The notes: generated by a model not told the origin, from the letters alone. A stretch of 64,000 nt of DNA from Gordionus sp. m RMFG-2023 (GCF_954871325.1 NC_088775.1:481473-545472); one strand, 5' to 3'. Positions 11,220 to 23,240 are shown, numbered from the stretch's first letter. A program made the numbers and translations.

Positions 11220-12329
11220 TTTATGTCACCTTCCTTAAGTTCGGTTACGGTTCAGAAAATCATAACGGTTAATTCCGGTTTAGCGGTTCGGTTAGAATCC
11301 CCGGTTTAAAAATGATATTTATTTTTTATGATTATGAGTCAGTCTTAAAGGGAAATCTATTGTTTAAGTCAATAATTAATTTTCTAAATTAATATAATCG
11401 CTGGATATGATTGAAAATTTAACCTTTTGCATGAGACTTCCCTCGTGTTAATACCTTGAATTTTTCGAATTTCTTTTGGATCAACAGATCTTATGACATG
11501 GGTTAAATTGGTCCACCAATGAAATCAGAGTATATATATTTGTTTATTAAATACAATATATTTTTTGATATCCATGGCCCCCTTTGTATTATGCTAATAA
11601 ATTTGCACTGTATTTGATACGCCCCAAATTGACTCCGCCCTGAGTTTGCGCCGCGACTGTCGTCCGCCAACTTTTCCGCGCCGAATAGCAGGGATTGTAA
11701 TGAAAGAATAGTTAAAAGGGCTTTACTAGCAATTTGTGAAAGATTTGGGAACAGCGGGCATAATTCATGTTTTCTAGCCTATAGATTAATGTAATTTTAA
11801 GTGACATGAGTGCATCCTACTCTAAAGCAAAAGAACGAGAAAATAAATACGAAAAATATCAAGGATAACCTAATACTTAAAACAAACTAAATAGTTCAAA
11901 CTGTATAGTCTAGAATATGTGAGCAAATGGGAGTCATTGGAACACAGTCCTAAAATTGATCTCTATTCCTTAAAAAAAAAGATTTGACAGAGTAGCCAAA
12001 ATTCTCCATTTTTCTGATGGGGCAATTGTTAACTCAGTACAGAAACATAAAAACTTAAATGAAAATTAATATGGGATAAAGGCAGTTTAGTATTTATTTG
12101 CCACGGCACCTGGTAAAAGTCTCTGCGATAGTATTGGGAGCTTACAGAACGATTATCAGCTTGGCCTATCTTGCAACGATAATATAATCATACATTGGCA
12201 ACATGGGATTTATATAACTATGCAAATATCATATGGATAAATTATAATATTATCTAAGTATGATTAAAACATCTTAAAAACAGGTTTTCGATTTCCCTAG
12301 AAGTAAATAAAATGAAAGTGAAGTTATAT
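11220..12329. other. Gene-free AT-rich interval
   Basis: No gene seen. A GC-rich stretch at 11618-11690 carries CGCCAAnTT/GCGCCG-like short repeats and has a relative at 32505-32605. The rest is unassigned. Confidence 0.5.
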
Positions 12330-12490
12330 TTCGGGTAATTTAATATATGATATATTTTATAAAAATTTTTTTATATATTATTATAAATTTTTAATTGTAT
12401 TACATGAATTATAAAAATTATTTCGCCAAATAAATTTATAAGTATGTTTGGAATTATTTTACCATGTAATTTCAAGAGAAATTTTTACAC
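12330..12490 (-). repeat. R repeat distal-end fragment
   Basis: The inverse complement (TTCTCTTGAAATTACATGG..AAACATACTTATAA..) matches the distal ends of R copies at 24990-25110 and 59640-59760. Confidence 0.75.
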
Positions 12491-12499
12491 AAAGTGTTA

Positions 12500-12870
12500 A
12501 ATAAAGCACAAGTGTATCTGTATAGAAAGACATAAATAATAATTTGAATTCACATGAGTGAGATTAGAAAGTAAAAAAAAAATCAAAAATTAACGGATAT
12601 ATTTAAAAATGGTAAACAACACAAAGCAAAATCTAACCCCATAAATATAATTAAATTTAATTAATACATGTTTAAAATCTTATTTAGTTATTTATTTATA
12701 AAATAAATTAAAACTAAAATATATAATTCAATAATATTCAATCCGAAAGATGGCGCCTATTTAATTAAAAAATATGTTCGAAATTAAAATGAAATATATT
12801 TTAAAAAAATTAGAATTTTCAATTTTAAATAATAACATGGTTTAAAAATATAATATTAAATTTTTAATTA
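12500..12870 (+). repeat. Dispersed repeat B, copy 1
   Basis: About 370 bp closely similar to 20545-20910. Shared landmarks are GAGTGAGATTAGAAAGT, TTAACGGATATATTTAAAAA, CAAAATCTAACCC, GAAAGATGGCGCCTATT and TAAATAATAACATGG. Non-coding. It contains an AAGATGGCG-type core. Confidence 0.85.
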
Positions 12871-13204
12871 CCCTAATCCATTTATTTTTATTATAAAAAG
12901 CAAAAAATAATTTTACAAAAATAATAATAAAATAAACGTAATGCTTTACGCATGCGCCAACTTGAATATAATTAAATTTAAAATATTAGCTGACATTTTT
13001 AAAATTTTATTTTTAAAATTTTGTTGTTATTTAAAAATTATTAATAATTGAATTATTTTAATATTGAATTGAATTTAGATTTACAGTATATCATCATAAT
13101 TTTTCCATATTGAATGATAAATATATAAAAATAATAATGTTTGTAATTATTAATTTATTCAATTAAAATTTATATTGTTTAAAAATAAATTTTTACTTTA
13201 ACAT

Positions 13205-13635
13205 TTAAAATTATCTACAAATAACTATTCGGAAGATGGCGTTTATATATATTTTTTTCTATTGTTTTTTTTTTAAAAATATTTTTTAATTTTTATTATT
13301 AGGTTTTTTATATGTTTTTTTTAAAAAAAAATATTTTTTATAAACTTATAATCTATGATGAACAGTTTTTAAAAGATCATTTTTTAAAAAAAATTATACA
13401 AAAATATAAACTAGTCAATGATAGTATCAATTCACTTCTATTCCATCTCAACCATGGTCAAAGCGTCAGGTTTACTACAAAGGAAACAATTGAAAAGCAT
13501 TTTTATTTGTCAAACCATACAAAAAAAATATTAAGATTTATAAGAAAGCTTAATTCATCTTTGTTTTTGAGTAAAATTTTCGATCAATATTTTGAGCATC
13601 GAATTCGTATTTCGATTCGATGCTTTGCCAGATGA
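13205..13635 (+). repeat. Dispersed repeat C with an unassigned 107-codon frame
   Basis: Begins with ACTATTCGGAAGATGGCGTT and shares several patches (GTCAATGAT, TTTACTACAAA, AATTC.TCTTTGTTT, GAGTAAAATTTCGAT) with 37520-37740. A 107-residue frame (13312-13635) is Lys/Phe/Ile-rich and matches no family I recognise. The 37.6-kb relative is not open in this frame, which argues against a conserved gene. Confidence 0.5.
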
Positions 13636-13639
13636 TTTT

Positions 13640-14630
13640 AACTCCAATCAACGACTGTCAATGAGCGGTTTATCCTCATGCAGTTAATCTGCCATCAAAA
13701 ACAAATTATCCATTTTCCGAAAATTCTCTATTATTTCAAAAAAAAATTTTTTTCCCGTTGGAAATAATAATATGCAGGATCAAGAATATAGAGAATTAAA
13801 AAAAATATTTAGCAGCCAGTGGAACGACTCATATTAAATTGATAGAAAAATTACGAATGTAAGTTTTGATTTTCTTTTTTTTTAAAGTTTGGTAAAATTG
13901 GTTTTGAATCTTACTTTTCCAATATATCAATTTCTGCAATTCAAATTATAATTAATTAATATTTATTAAAAGCTTCGCAAGGATAACCTTTTAAACGCAA
14001 ATGGTACATTACATTCTCATGATTTTCTCACTGCAAATATAGGTATTCAAATGCTAATGTAAAAATATTTTTCATACATCTGTTAATTTGTTATGAAGAT
14101 TCATCTTCTTATATGATTATAAACGAGTTATAAAAAATTAAATTAATTCATATATTCAATAATATAGTAAATAATATAAATTAATAATTATATTTCATTT
14201 TAATCTAGTGGACTGGCCAGTAAGCCTAGTGGGAAAAATCTCCCAAGAGGCTCTATAGATTTTACAAATTTGAGGAGTTTCTTTAGTAAAAAATACGTAA
14301 TTTTTTTAAATTTCTTGTCAATTTTTCTTAAATTATTATTTATTTTTGTTAATCCTTCTTATTTTATTTCTAACTTTTTTGCGATTTCTTTACGTAATTT
14401 TTCTTACTACATCTTCTCTCAACATATTTTTCTACTCATTTTTTGATATCTTTTACCTTTTTATAAATAATTTATAAATTTAGGTCCACTTTTTTAAAAA
14501 AATTCTTTAATTTTTTTTTTCATCATAATTGCAATATTCTTTTTAAGATTTTTTTTTATCCTTATATTGTAATCTTTTACATAAATTTCTAATTTTTAAA
14601 ATCATTTTTAATCTTTTTTTTGACCTTTAT
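13640..14630. other. Gene-free AT-rich interval
   Basis: Pyrimidine-rich and A/T-rich DNA. A short feature near 14207-14260 (GTGGACTGGCCAGTAAGCC, GGGAAAAATCTCCC hairpin) stands out but is not assigned. Confidence 0.5.
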
Positions 14631-14633
14631 CAC

Positions 14634-14700
14634 CGGGAAGCCTAGAAGGTTATGATGAAGGCTTTCTAACAGAAGGCCGAGATTCGATCCTTGTAAGAAA
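14634..14700 (+). other. tRNA-like (Pol III promoter) module upstream of the RTE
   Basis: AAGCCTAGAAGGTTATGATG resembles a tRNA D arm with an A box. CTTTCTAACAGAAGG folds as an anticodon-like hairpin with AAC at the anticodon position. AGATTCGATCC resembles a B box, about 40 nt downstream. No acceptor stem is evident, so it is not a functional tRNA. It could be a SINE head or an internal promoter at the RTE 5' end. Confidence 0.45.
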
Positions 14701-14859
14701 CGTAAAAATTTTCGGATTTTTCTCGATGAATGATGTGTAAAGACATATGATAGGATAAAATTCTGAGCTTAGAGATGACACCCGGTCACCGATGGCTTGG
14801 ACAGCTGGGTGCTAAGGATACTTGTCCAATAAACAAAAATAAAAGACACAAATGAAAAT

Positions 14860-15323
14860 ACGAATATGAAAGCTAGGGCGTTCCCTCTTCGACGCGCAGG
14901 GTGTGGACCTCCATTCTGCGAAAAATAAAAAGGTCAAAGCAAAGAAGACAAGGTTAGCAAGTTTGAATATTGGGACACTTAAAGATAAGGCGAGAGAATT
15001 GTCATCAATATTGAAAAAGAGAAAAGTTGACATAGCGTGCATACAAGAGACGAAATGAAACGGTAAGAAGACTCCGATGATTGGAGATGGGTATAAATTG
15101 TTCTATATTGGAATTGTTAATAATGGGAACGGTGTCGGCATCATTCTCAGTCAAGATCTAACCTTCTCAGTGATAAAGTTAACAGGATCTCTTATAGACT
15201 AAAGAAAATAAAACTCTGTATTGGTCAATCAATACTACACATTCTTTCAGTATATGTACCTCAAACGGTGCAAAGAAGAAGAGATGACTTTAGAGCTATC
15301 CTTGATGAAGCTGTAATAGAAAT
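14860..15323 (+). pseudogene. RTE endonuclease, N-terminal part
   Basis: Translates in patches to the start of an APE-type endonuclease that would nick target DNA for target-primed reverse transcription. LNIGTLKDKARELSSILKK and VDIACIQETK contain the catalytic Glu of the QETK motif. Further on, GNGVGIILSQ and LSVYVPQT are conserved. A TGA follows ETK and a frame change is needed near 15180, so it is not functional. It ends at the LTR-C target site. Confidence 0.85.
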
Positions 15324-15628
15324 TGTTACATGTTCGCTAAATTTGTTGTAATTCATTGTATATTCGCTGTAATTGTATATTTAGAGTTAAGTGAAATTTA
15401 TTTGTATATCTCAAGGCAATTAAATATACATATATATTGATATATATTTTCATTTAAAAGACCACTTGTTTTTCTTTTTTTAAAATATAAAAATACATTG
15501 TAAATTACCATAATAATAATCGTTCCAATTTTAATCTTCAAGACTATAATTTCATGTTGTGAATTCCTCCGTAACTTATTCAATACAATCACACATTTTA
15601 TTCTATTCTATTCTTATATTATTCATTA
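15324..15628 (+). repeat. LTR-C 5' LTR
   Basis: Starts TGTTACATGTTCGCT and ends ATATTATTCATTA. Nearly identical to 17291-17599. The TGG of the primer site begins at 15629. Confidence 0.92.
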
Positions 15629-15659
15629 TGGTGGAGGATAGTAATAATAACATAAAAGT

Positions 15660-16559
15660 CTAACTCAAAACCCTTGACCTAAAATTTATTGCCGAAAACA
15701 TAACTGATGAACCCACTTATAAACTGTTCGAGACAATAAATAAAGATTTGGCGGCGAGTATAATGGATTCGATTGATAATTTATCATATGGGCAGATGAA
15801 GAATTTAATACAAAAAAAGTTGAAAAGAATAAAATTAAGCATATAATGGAAGTTTTTAGTACTAAACCAGATAGATTAGAGTCATCCAGAGAATATCTGG
15901 ATAGGCTGAAGGCGTGCGGATCTGGCCTTAATTCAGAATTGTTAGCGGTTCAATTCATTATTAATTGTCATTAAAAACAAGATTGATAGAAGAAAACACG
16001 ACAGACTTAGGAGATTGTTGTCAAATGTATCATTGGAGATTAATAATAAAAAGTCCTTCATTGAAAAAGATACATGGAGAAAAGATGACAAATATGGTTC
16101 AAAATGCTATACGACATGGAATAAAAACAAGCATAATGGTAGGACCTACAACAACAGCAGCAACAACAACAACAACAACAACAGCCGCAACAACAACAAC
16201 AACAGCAATTACAACAATTTCAAAAAGACGGAGATGATACAAACCCCTTATAATTTAAGGCTAAGAAATAAAATTAATTTTAATGATATTATGATTGATC
16301 TTCAAGTTAATAATTATGATTTTTCTTTTATGATAGATACTGGTTCTCCGGTGTCTTGCCCATGAAAGAGTTTGAAAAGCTTGCGAAGGATGAAGATGTG
16401 GAGTTGAAGAGTTGTTCGAAGAAATTATTCTCTTATGAAGGGTCGCCTATCACAGTCATTGGTAAAGTTATTAATTGTAAGGTCAAATTTCTAAATACGA
16501 TTAAATATTTAGATTTTTATGTTTTGGACTTTATGTGGTCTAGATTGGATCGAATTTGA
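15660..16559 (+). pseudogene. Gag-retropepsin remnant of LTR-C
   Basis: Gag-like sequence begins near 15660 (FIAENITDEPTYKLFETINK) with a frame change near 15840 and another near 15960. A basic Asn/Ser-rich tract coded by AAC/CAA repeats (about 16140-16210) stands where a zinc knuckle is usual. A retropepsin follows with DTGS (Asp codon 16336-16338), then a frameshift at about 16360 to the rest of the protease (to 16559). The Asn-rich tract followed directly by protease mirrors LTR-A and LTR-B. Confidence 0.75.
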
Positions 16560-17290
16560 TTTGATAAGATTTAATTTTGATTTTAATAAGAGATAGGAGA
16601 TAGGGTTAATTTTTTAACTTTTAATAATCTGTTATCGCTTCGAATAGGAATCGGTTGATTGTTCAATGACAATGACTTTGATTATAATCTTAAATTTAAA
16701 AGAAGAAATGACAATGACTTTGATTTACTACCTTAATTTTAAAAGAATTAAATTTTGAGAATTAACTTTACGCAACTCCGATATTGTTAAAGTGAGCATC
16801 AATGGCGTGGGGGTATTGTCACTGAGAGGATCAGTAATGTCATTTTCAATTCAAATTTTCTAAGGTCAAAATTGTTCATTTAGATATGTTTCTTTAATTA
16901 TAATTGTTTTCTATGATAATACGCTTTTCTTATATTTTTTTTTATAACCATCTCCAAATTTTATCATATACTTTCATGATATTTTTTTTTGATTAAATAA
17001 TTTTCTTCATTATATTAATTTTATTTCAAATATATTTTTTGTTTATTGGCCACCTATAGTGTGAATTGTACCTATCGATAGTGTAATCTATACCATTTGC
17101 AAGGGTAATTATATAAAAAACTATCATGTACAACTATGGTGTCATTTCCCCTTTATACATATATTTTCACTTAAAAAAAAATCTAAATAACCTCTCGCAT
17201 GCCAAACGAGTTCTTTCCTTCCCCATTTTTTTGTACCATGTTGTGTTTTTAAGACTTTAAATATATATATTTTTTTTTGGAGGTGGTGCA
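16560..17290. other. LTR-C interior without coding
   Basis: A short direct duplication (ATGACAATGACTTTGATT, about 16669-16725) and T-rich DNA. GGAGGTGGTG before 17291 may be a weak polypurine tract. No pol domains seen. Confidence 0.6.
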
Positions 17291-17599
17291 TGTTACATGT
17301 TCGCTTAATTTGTTGTAATTCATTGTATATTTGCTGTAATTGTATATTTAAAGTTAATTATTTGTATATCTCAAGGCAATTAAATATACATATAATATAT
17401 ATTGATATATATTTTCATTTTAAAAGACCACTTGTTTTTCTTTTTTTAAAATATAAAAATACATTGTAAATTACCATAATAATAATCGTTCCAATTTTAA
17501 TCTTCAAGACTATAATTTCATATTGTGAATTCCTCCGTAACTTATTCAATACAATCACACATTTTATTTTATTCTATTCTATTCTTATATTATTCATTA
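17291..17599 (+). repeat. LTR-C 3' LTR
   Basis: Same termini as the 5' LTR. TSD GAAAT follows, after which RTE endonuclease coding resumes. Confidence 0.92.
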
Positions 17600-17970
17600 G
17601 AAATCGCTAAGGATGACCTAGTCATAATAGTGGTGACTTAAATGCGCATGTGGGAAAAAGCAAGAGATAGCTACAAAAGGCATCATGGTGGTTTTGGATA
17701 TGAAGAAAGAAATGATGAAGGAGAGCATGTATTGAAATTCCCGCAAGCCTTCGACCTTGCCTCACCTACTATAGGAAAAAAGAGAGTCATCGAATAACAT
17801 ATGAAAGTGGTACAAGGAAAACACAGAGAGATTACATGCTAATCTCTAGCAGAGAATTAAAAGATGTAATAGACGGCAAAGTCATCCCAGGAGAAGATAT
17901 TGGCGCATAACACAAGTTACTAGTAATAGATTTACACCTCACAAATAAATCCACTCAAAACAAGATAAAA
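17600..17970 (+). pseudogene. RTE endonuclease, C-terminal part
   Basis: Continues the endonuclease: GGFGYEERNDEGEHVLKF, RKTQRDYMLISSRELKDV and a final HKLLVIDLHL with the conserved His. A TAA replaces the residue before that His and a frame change is needed near 17650, so the domain is dead. Confidence 0.82.
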
Positions 17971-18006
17971 CTGGAACCATACATCAAATGGGGTAAATTA
18001 AAAACA

Positions 18007-18860
18007 ATGACAGATGCCTTTGCAATCAATGCAAACATTAAAACAATAGATTCCTCACAATTCAGTGAAAAAATGTGGACAGACCTTTCATCCAGATTAA
18101 TAGACACTGCCAAATCGACATTGGGCTTGACAGGGAAGGCAACAAATCCTACAAAGAACTATAGTGGTGGAATCAAGATGTGCAAACCACTATAAAGGAG
18201 AAAAAAGCCCTATATAAAATATGGTACAAATCCAAAAACCCAGATGACAAGACAAATTACAAAAAATCCAAGAGAATAGCTACAAAGGCGGTGGCTAGGG
18301 CCAAAGCTATGGCATACGATGACATGTATGAAGAACTACATACCAAAGAAGGGCAAAATAAAATATACAGATTAGCCAAACGGCGAGAAAAGAATTCTAT
18401 GGATATAAACAGAGCTCCGAAAGTAATAAAAAATAAAGATGGGAAATTGATAATAAAGGAAAAATAAATAATGAATAGATGGAAATAATACTTTCAAGAG
18501 CTTCTCTACTTTAATCCCCACATACTACATCTAGACGAACACTCCCCATGTCAAAACCTTGTACAACCAATAACAGAACAAAAAATAATCACATGTCTCA
18601 AGCATGTGAAAAACAACAAAGCTAGGGGACCAGATGATATTCTAATAGAAATCCTTAAAGCAGTATGAGATGATGGAATACATCTCCTCACAAATCTATA
18701 CAATAAAATACTGGGAAATGAAGAGGTCACTCAAAAATGGAGGCAAAGCTATCTAGTTCCTATTTTCAAAAATAAAGGAGATCCACACAATTGTCAAATT
18801 TACAGGGGCATAAAACTAACTCTACGAAAAAATAATAGAAAAAAGGTTAAGAGGCATAAT
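18007..18860 (+). pseudogene. RTE linker and reverse transcriptase N-terminal part
   Basis: Frames at 18007-18195 and 18180-18467 form the Lys-rich linker. Further on KNNKARGPDDILIEILKA marks the conserved start of RTE reverse transcriptase. TAA and TGA codons (for example near 18485 and 18666) and a frame change near 18820 interrupt it. Confidence 0.8.
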
Positions 18861-18888
18861 CGAAATAAAAAAGACTCAGTTTGGATTT

Positions 18889-19374
18889 ATGCCTGGAAGA
18901 TCAACAACTGATGCTATCCACGCAACTAGGCAAATGAGTGAAAAATATAGGGAAAAGAACAAAAAGCTACACATGGTCTTTTTCGATCTTGAAAAGGCCT
19001 TCGATAGAATCCCAAGAAAACTTATCTGGTGGGCGCTACGCCCCCAGATTCCCGAAAAATATATAAGAATAATACAGGATATGTATATGGGCCATAAAAC
19101 AATGGTCCGCAGCACAACAGGTACTTATACAGGCTTCACAATAGCCGAGGGAGTTCATCAAGGGTCGGCTCTCAGCCCACTTCTCTTCATAACATTAATA
19201 GATGTATTAGCACAGTTTATACCACAAACAGTTCGGTGGAATATGATATTTGCAAATGATATTGTGATACTGGCCGAATCCAAGGATGAAATGAAAGAAA
19301 GGTTAGTGAGGTGGATAAATATCCTAGAAAAGCACGGACTAAAAGTAAATAGAGAAAGACGGAGTATATGGTGA
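18889..19374 (+). pseudogene. RTE reverse transcriptase core
   Basis: 161 open codons covering the RT palm: PGRSTTDAIHATRQMSEKYR, VFFDLEKAFDRIPR (first catalytic Asp), EGVHQGSALSPLLF and the FADD box, which here reads FAND (N123), so a catalytic Asp is lost. This family copies its own RNA at a nicked target. The frame ends in a TGA after a shift near 19360. Surrounding stops show it is a relic. Confidence 0.9.
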
Positions 19375-19534
19375 TAGGAGGAGATGAAACAGAGAGCTAT
19401 GATACAAATGAATGGCAGATATCGGCAATTGAAAGCTGCAAATATTTGGTCTCCACTATACAAACAAACAGCACAATAGAGAAATAAAGAGTGAAATTAA
19501 TCAAGGGTGGTTAAAATGGAGATCTTTATCTGGA

Positions 19535-20011
19535 GTGCTATTTGACAAAGGAATCTCACGCAAATTAAAGGGAAAAATTTACAGTTCCATAGTACAACCA
19601 ACTATTCTATATAGTTCGAAAACATGGCCAACCAAAGAATCAGAGAAAAGTCTACAAACTATGGAGATGAGAATGCTGAATATGATTGCTGGGGTAAAAA
19701 AAAAAGATAAAGTGCGCAGTACAAGAATACTAGGTAGTTTAAAGATAGTGCCCATTAAGACTAAGATAATAGTAAACAGACTTGGGTGGTATAGGCACAC
19801 AATGAGAAGGCCTATGAACTACATAGGAAATACGGTTGAAAGCTTAGAAGTGATGGGCAAACGTAAAAGAGGAAGGCCAAAACTTCAATGGGGTCATAAA
19901 GTTAGAGCCAATATGAAGAAGTGTAAATTAGATAAAAAAAGAGATTGTATGAATAACATAAAGTGGAGAGAAATATTGAAGGAGCTTACCACCAGAAAAG
20001 GTGAAAGCTAA
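19535..20011 (+). pseudogene. RTE C-terminal domain
   Basis: 158 open codons: KGKIYSSIVQPTILYSSKTW, MRMLNMIAGV, RLGWYRHTMRRP and KRKRGRPKLQWGHKV, the usual order at the end of RTE/BovB-like ORF2 proteins, ending in TTRKGES and a stop. The best preserved segment of this copy. T-rich DNA follows from about 20030. Confidence 0.88.
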
Positions 20012-20544
20012 AGAGTGAAAAAAATTTTTTTTTGACCTTTTCTCACTTTTTTTTCTTCTAATTTTTGATAATTTTAAAAATAAGAATTTAAGAAATATTA
20101 TTGTAATTTAATTACAATTTCTAAATCAAATTAATAGTATGGTTATAATGTACCTTTTTTAACCCTCTATTGCACCGACTAAACCTGAGGCAACGTCTTA
20201 AATATTTTGCTCTAAATATTGTTATAATTGATTTTATGATTTAACGCGCATTGTATATTCTAATAAACATATATATTTTATAATGAATACGTCAATCATT
20301 AACAAAACATTATTTGTTCTATCAAATATTATACATTTAATTTTCACTTTTTTATAAAATGGTGACCTTGTAAATTTAAATTTATTTTTAGGATTTTTAT
20401 TCGTTACAATTCATTCAAATTCTAGTGGAATTCTATAAATATTTGAAATCTAGTAAAAATTATATCATTTTATAAAATGATTACATTTTTATAAATTTTT
20501 AAATAGTAATGCACCTTTTATTTCTAATAATATGGTATTAATTA

Positions 20545-20910
20545 AAGTGTATGTTTATTGAAAGATATAAATGATAATTTGAATTCACGTGAGTGAGATT
20601 AGAAAGTTTAAAAAAAATCAAAAATTAACGGATATATTTAAAAATGATAAACAACACACACAAAATCTAACCCTATAAAAATAATTAAATTTTATTTAAT
20701 ACATGTTTAAAATCTTATTTAGTTATATATTAATAAAATAAATATAAATTAAAAAATATAATTCAATAATATTCAACCCGAAAGATGGCGCCTATTAACA
20801 CTTAAAAAATATGTACGTTATCAAAATGAAATATATTTTAAAAAAATTAGAATTTTCGATTTTAAATAATAACATGGTTTTAAAATATAATATTGAATTT
20901 TTAATAACAT
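20545..20910 (+). repeat. Dispersed repeat B, copy 2
   Basis: Closely similar to 12500-12870 in the same orientation, including GAAAGATGGCGCCTATT. The two copies bracket the RTE and its flanks. Confidence 0.85.
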
Positions 20911-21105
20911 GGCTTTAAGCTATTTATAATTAAAATTTAAAAAAAAATATGGAGAATTATATATTCACTTTTTATTTTTATATTTTGTTTATGTGTTTTA
21001 AAGATAAATGAATAATAATCAATTTAGAAATTTAACAAACAACGACTTCATAATACAAAGTATAATAATAGATATAATTGAAATATAGTTAATGCAAATG
21101 TTTAT

Positions 21106-21330
21106 ATGAGGAAGAAAAGAAAGAAAGAAAGAGAGAGAGAAGGAAAGAAAGAAAGAAACGAAAATAATTCAGAATTATTAATAATTTTTAATGGTTATTT
21201 TCTGGAAATTTTTCCAGATCTATTTCCGGGACAATTTTTATATAGAAGAATTCTTTTTTATTTTTTTTATTATAAAATGCAAATGCATAAGACGTCATCT
21301 ACCGGATTATTATTTGATAATAGATAATAT
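21106..21330 (+). repeat. R repeat, copy 5 (short)
   Basis: Plus-strand R fragment: imperfect AAAG/AG array (21115-21157), TTCAGAATTATTAATAATT, TTTCCGGGACAATTTTTATA, then the core GCATAAGACGTCATCTACCG. It lacks the rest of the body. Most similar to copy 12. Confidence 0.8.
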
Positions 21331-22680
21331 TTTAAATAGCAAATAAAGATATTTCTTTTTATAACGATAATGTTTTCCATTAATTATGGAATTATGTTTT
21401 TAAATATGTGATTTAAAATTAATTTCGAGAAAAATATGAGTGGATATATAAAAAATACTTACAATACAAACTTTTAAATATAATTAAATTCATATTTTTT
21501 TAAATTAACATGGGCAAAAATGAGTTAAATAAAAGAAAAATTTTCCAGTGGGAACAGTGAATTTAAAATGAAATTAACTCTTAGAGAGTTGATTATAAAT
21601 TAAATTTTTATAATAAAAGATAAAAAAAAATATAAGTGAGATAAAAATTTATTATTATAATCTTTGATAAAACAATTATAATAGAAAATAAAAAAAAACT
21701 TAAATAAGATAATCGATCTCCAGTGGTGTGATAAGAAATAAATACGAGTGTATATATATTTATTTTTGTTTAAAAAAAAGAAGTAGTGTTCATAATTGGT
21801 TTAAAGGACCAAATGTGAAAGAAAATAAAATATCAAAGTGTATTTTATGTTAATAAAATAAGTGTATATATGTCACAAAATTGTATTTACAAATGTTAAC
21901 AAAATATTATATATATGTCACAAAATTATATTTACATATTATTATTAAATTTTACAACATTATATTTACATAATTATATTAAATTTAAACAAAATAATAA
22001 CGTAGATCACAAATTTATTATAATATGTAGTTAGTATAATTATGTTAACAAAATCATTTTTTTATAATACAAATGTAAATGAATAATTCAAATTTCATTT
22101 GAGACCAAAATATTGAGTAATTATGTTGGGAAAGAAGTTACACTTAGAAGTTTCATATATTTATAATATTTTGAAAATATATTTATCATATATGTTACAT
22201 ATAACCCGGATGTGTTGGAATATAAGAAAATGATTAAAATATGGGAGTAATGATGACCAAGAGCTATGACACAAATGTAAGGTTTGAGGATTAAGAAGGA
22301 ATGATATCAAATAAATAAAGAGAATTTGGAGATTATGAAAATGAAGCGAATATTATAAATTATATGAAATTATATTTAGGGATAATGAAACACGTGACCG
22401 ATGAAGGGTGGGCGTGTTGTAGTTTTGTATTATTGTGATATATATTTATACATATATATTATAAAATGTCAATCAAAAAGAATATTTTTATTATTAGTTA
22501 TTTTCTCGAGAAGGACATTGAATTACTTTGTAATTTTTTTTTTTGACTTTTTAACTTTTGACTTTTTATAATTTTTTTTTGATATTGAAATTTTTAATAA
22601 AAACCATATCTAACAAAGTTAGGATAGGACAGCTTTTTAATCTTTATTTAAGAAATATTTTTTTAAAGGTTTATAAAATT
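21331..22680. other. Gene-free AT-rich interval
   Basis: A/T-rich DNA with near repeats of ATATGTCACAAAATTATATTTACA (given in part) around 21870-21960. Nothing else recognised. Confidence 0.5.
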
Positions 22681-22689
22681 TTAAGATTC

Positions 22690-23240
22690 TATCGATGGCG
22701 GGTATTAGGAACATATCGCAACCATTATTGTGCTGACTCAATTCTGTATTATACACTCTGGTTTTTTCCAAATTCACTGAGGCATTATCATATCAGAAAA
22801 TTAATAATGCCGAATCTGATATATTCCATTATATGGTAAACTATGTCTTTGGATTTTTCACTATTTAAGGGAAAAAATTTTTAATAGTTTTCTTGAAACG
22901 TCCTTAATTTTGTTGAAATAGCGGAAGATCAAGGGAAATATTTTAATATTTATCTTATTAGATGCATCTGTTAGAATTGCATATTTATGCCCATCTTTCA
23001 AATAGTCAAGAATTGACCTCCTGAATTCAGGTTCTAAAACATTGATGATATCCTTGCTCATTTTTGTTCTACAAGTAAACTTTTCATTTATCTTGAAGTC
23101 GTTAAATATAATTGGGAAAGATTCTACGCACATTGTAATGATAAGTAGTTCTGTTAATGTTGTAAAGTGATTACTATTGCCGCAACTGTAGTTGCATCTG
23201 TATTCTTATTTTTGGAGAATATATTTGTTTTGCAATGGAT
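22690..23240 (-). pseudogene. hAT-superfamily transposase fragment
   Basis: Minus-strand relic. The 90-residue frame 22861-23133 contains YAILTDASNKINIKIFPLIF, which resembles the first catalytic-Asp block of hAT-type transposase-derived proteins. Upstream on the same strand (to about 23240) KNTDATTVAAIVITL fits the preceding conserved block. Downstream (22700-22840, another frame) YDNASVNL and HNNGCDMF fit the second Asp block. Frames change between blocks and stops occur, so it is inactive. Assignment rests on motif order and spacing alone. Confidence 0.5.

Larger units (their letters stand above)
15324..17599 (+). mobile_element. LTR retrotransposon LTR-C, non-autonomous (gag-protease only)
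   Basis: A 2276-bp element with LTRs of 305 and 309 bp, TSD GAAAT (15319-15323 and 17600-17604), and a primer-binding site TGGTGGAGGATAG directly after the 5' LTR. The interior carries a broken Gag and a retropepsin with DTG, but no reverse transcriptase, RNase H or integrase. The 700 bp between protease and 3' LTR have no recognisable coding. A solo LTR of this family lies at 37101-37400. Confidence 0.9.
14800..20030 (+). mobile_element. RTE-clade non-LTR retrotransposon (decayed), split by LTR-C
   Basis: Plus-strand LINE with an apurinic-type endonuclease, then reverse transcriptase, then a C-terminal domain, in the order typical of RTE elements. The coding sequence is broken by stops and frameshifts and by LTR-C at 15324-17599. 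Endonuclease coding on the left side continues in the same register on the right side once LTR-C and one TSD copy are disregarded. Exact 5' and 3' ends are uncertain. Confidence 0.88.

Noticed and set aside
12500-20910. Repeat B copies as LTRs of one large element enclosing the RTE
   Set aside because: No TG..CA ends, TSD, primer site or polypurine tract, and the interior is a LINE. Two independent copies of a dispersed repeat are simpler.
22558-22839. Plus-strand 93-codon frame
   Set aside because: It is the complement of the hAT-like fragment on the minus strand. The minus-strand motifs are more convincing.
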